A DNA stretch of 64,000 bases, from NCBI GenBank assembly GCA_002897115.2, contig BCIH01000001.1, positions 1,779,999 to 1,843,998 on the forward strand, in the 5' to 3' direction. Of the stretch, positions 63,284 to 64,000 are shown one piece after another (position 1 is the stretch's first letter; each line of letters opens with the position of its first letter). Source of the DNA: Prototheca cutis. Lineage: Eukaryota > Chlorophyta > Trebouxiophyceae > Chlorellales > Chlorellaceae. The notes under the pieces are model-generated. The model was not told where the DNA came from. It saw only the letters and a program-made list of their open reading frames with translations, and searched no databases. The translations under genes were made by a program, and so were the position numbers.

Positions 63284-63941
63284 TCAGTCCCCTGGCGCCT
63301 TGGAATCCTTCCCGTCATCTCGCCAGCTGTCCTCGACGACCATCAGCACTCGCCGGTTGTACTCTTTCCTGCGCCATGAGGTGAGGGAGGTCAACCTAGA
63401 AATCCATGTCATGCAGGCTACTTTTTGAGCCTTACTGCGAAATGTCCACCCAACGTGGGCTCACCGGTTCTCGGTGAACAACTTGGCCGCTTCGGAATTT
63501 GCCGGAGAGTTTGGGTTGGGATCTGACAATAGCGACTGCAAAGGGCAGGGGGTGTCGGCGTGGGTGCAATGTGCTGACACATGTGCGCCAGACCACGACA
63601 GGAGTGGGTGTGCGAGCTCCATCACAGAAGAAGGAGGGCTGGTTCCCAGCGCCCAAGCTCACCTGTATGGACGTCAGCACCGCAGACACGTCGTAGATGG
63701 GACTCCACTGGTTTTGTAGAATGTCCAAGCATATGCTTCCGTCCGCATATACTGCAGAGAAGGAAAGGCTCACTGAAGTCAGGTGCCTCGATCGTGGTGC
63801 ACGTCATCCCATGGGGGGCTTCCCAGCAGCACCCCAGCAGCGAAACCTACTGTTAGGGTGGAACATGGGGGTCTTGAATCGTACGATGGGGGCCTTGTTG
63901 GGGTACTCCTCGGAGAAGGCCATTGTGAGGCAGAAGACACC
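63284..63941 (-). CDS. UBC2: RAD6/UBC2-type ubiquitin-conjugating enzyme E2, 5' end missing
   Basis: E2 of the RAD6/UBE2A-B group, which monoubiquitinates histone H2B and PCNA in transcription and DNA damage tolerance. Exons read, from 5' to 3' on the minus strand: 63941-63851 ([29 protein letters not shown]), 63751-63663, 63535-63465 and 63368-63284. The second exon carries the active Cys in [20 protein letters not shown], then [10 protein letters not shown]. The third reads [24 protein letters not shown]. The last reads [20 protein letters not shown], ending SKAPGD. All junctions are GT-AG and in phase. Sequence upstream of the first exon shown runs into a 36-base poly-G tract (63945-63980), so about 60 N-terminal residues are missing, either beyond the window or lost. 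Confidence 0.92.
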
Positions 63942-63944
63942 GGT

Positions 63945-63980
<36 letters not shown>
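63945..63980. repeat. Poly-G homopolymer (36 bases) at the window edge
   Basis: Falls within or beside the 5' part of the RAD6-type gene, whose frame cannot be followed through it. Likely an assembly artefact. Confidence 0.9.
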
Positions 63981-63981
<1 letters not shown>

Positions 63982-64000
63982 CAAAAATCCCCATGCACTC

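Overview
This is nuclear DNA from a plastid-bearing green alga, most likely a trebouxiophyte chlorophyte related to Chlorella or Auxenochlorella. The genus is an inference; no marker gene here fixes it. The sequence is GC-rich. Genes are split by many short GT-AG introns (mostly about 60-250 bases), with GT/CA microsatellites inside some introns. The chlorophyte poly(A) signal TGTAA lies just after several stop codons. The gene set is eukaryotic and plant-like: SnRK2-type kinase, IspD of the plastid MEP pathway, organellar ribosomal protein uS5, KEA-type antiporter, plant-type cyclophilin. Splice sites below were chosen so that reading phases agree across each junction and family motifs stay in frame. 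No tRNA, rRNA or CRISPR array was recognised.

Layout, left to right. 0-13 kb: SnRK2-like kinase (+), RCC1-repeat protein (+), snurportin-1 (+), and a ~1000-residue low-complexity protein (+). 13-16.5 kb (-): an ABCD4-like half ABC transporter whose coding exons carry an MMADHC (cblD)-like domain between membrane and nucleotide-binding domains. 17-24.6 kb: UBE2J2-type E2 (+), CCT3 (+), a poly-C/N assembly gap, prohibitin-2 (-, cut by the gap), and a 54-residue membrane protein (+). 25-27.3 kb: two divergently oriented paralogous small secreted proteins. 28-41 kb: glutathione reductase (-), an unrecognised 160-residue protein (-), organellar uS5 (+), V-ATPase subunit G (-), RPL3 (+), eIF2B-alpha (+), CCT4 (-). 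41-49.7 kb: PI4K-beta with a very long low-complexity insert (+), cyclophilin (+), TRAP-beta (-). 50-51.7 kb: the C-terminal end of a Fanzor/TnpB-like protein and a 34-bp tandem repeat. 51.7-64 kb: IspD (-), an unrecognised helical protein (-), ZCCHC10-like zinc knuckle/Ser-rich protein (+), a Cys-rich unknown (+), KEA antiporter (-), and RAD6/UBC2 (-, 5' end lost in a poly-G tract).

Most genes are single housekeeping loci with no operon logic. Functional links that do exist: CCT3 and CCT4 belong to the same chaperonin. UBE2J2 and TRAP-beta both act at the ER membrane. Snurportin serves snRNP import, and the ZCCHC10-like protein may bind RNA. The most interesting observation is the predicted fusion of two proteins of the vitamin B12 trafficking pathway (ABCD4 and MMADHC) in one polypeptide. 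Next are the Fanzor-like remnant and the divergent secreted-protein pair sharing an intron position. Sequence quality is uneven: long homopolymer C/G tracts and Ns interrupt or truncate several genes.
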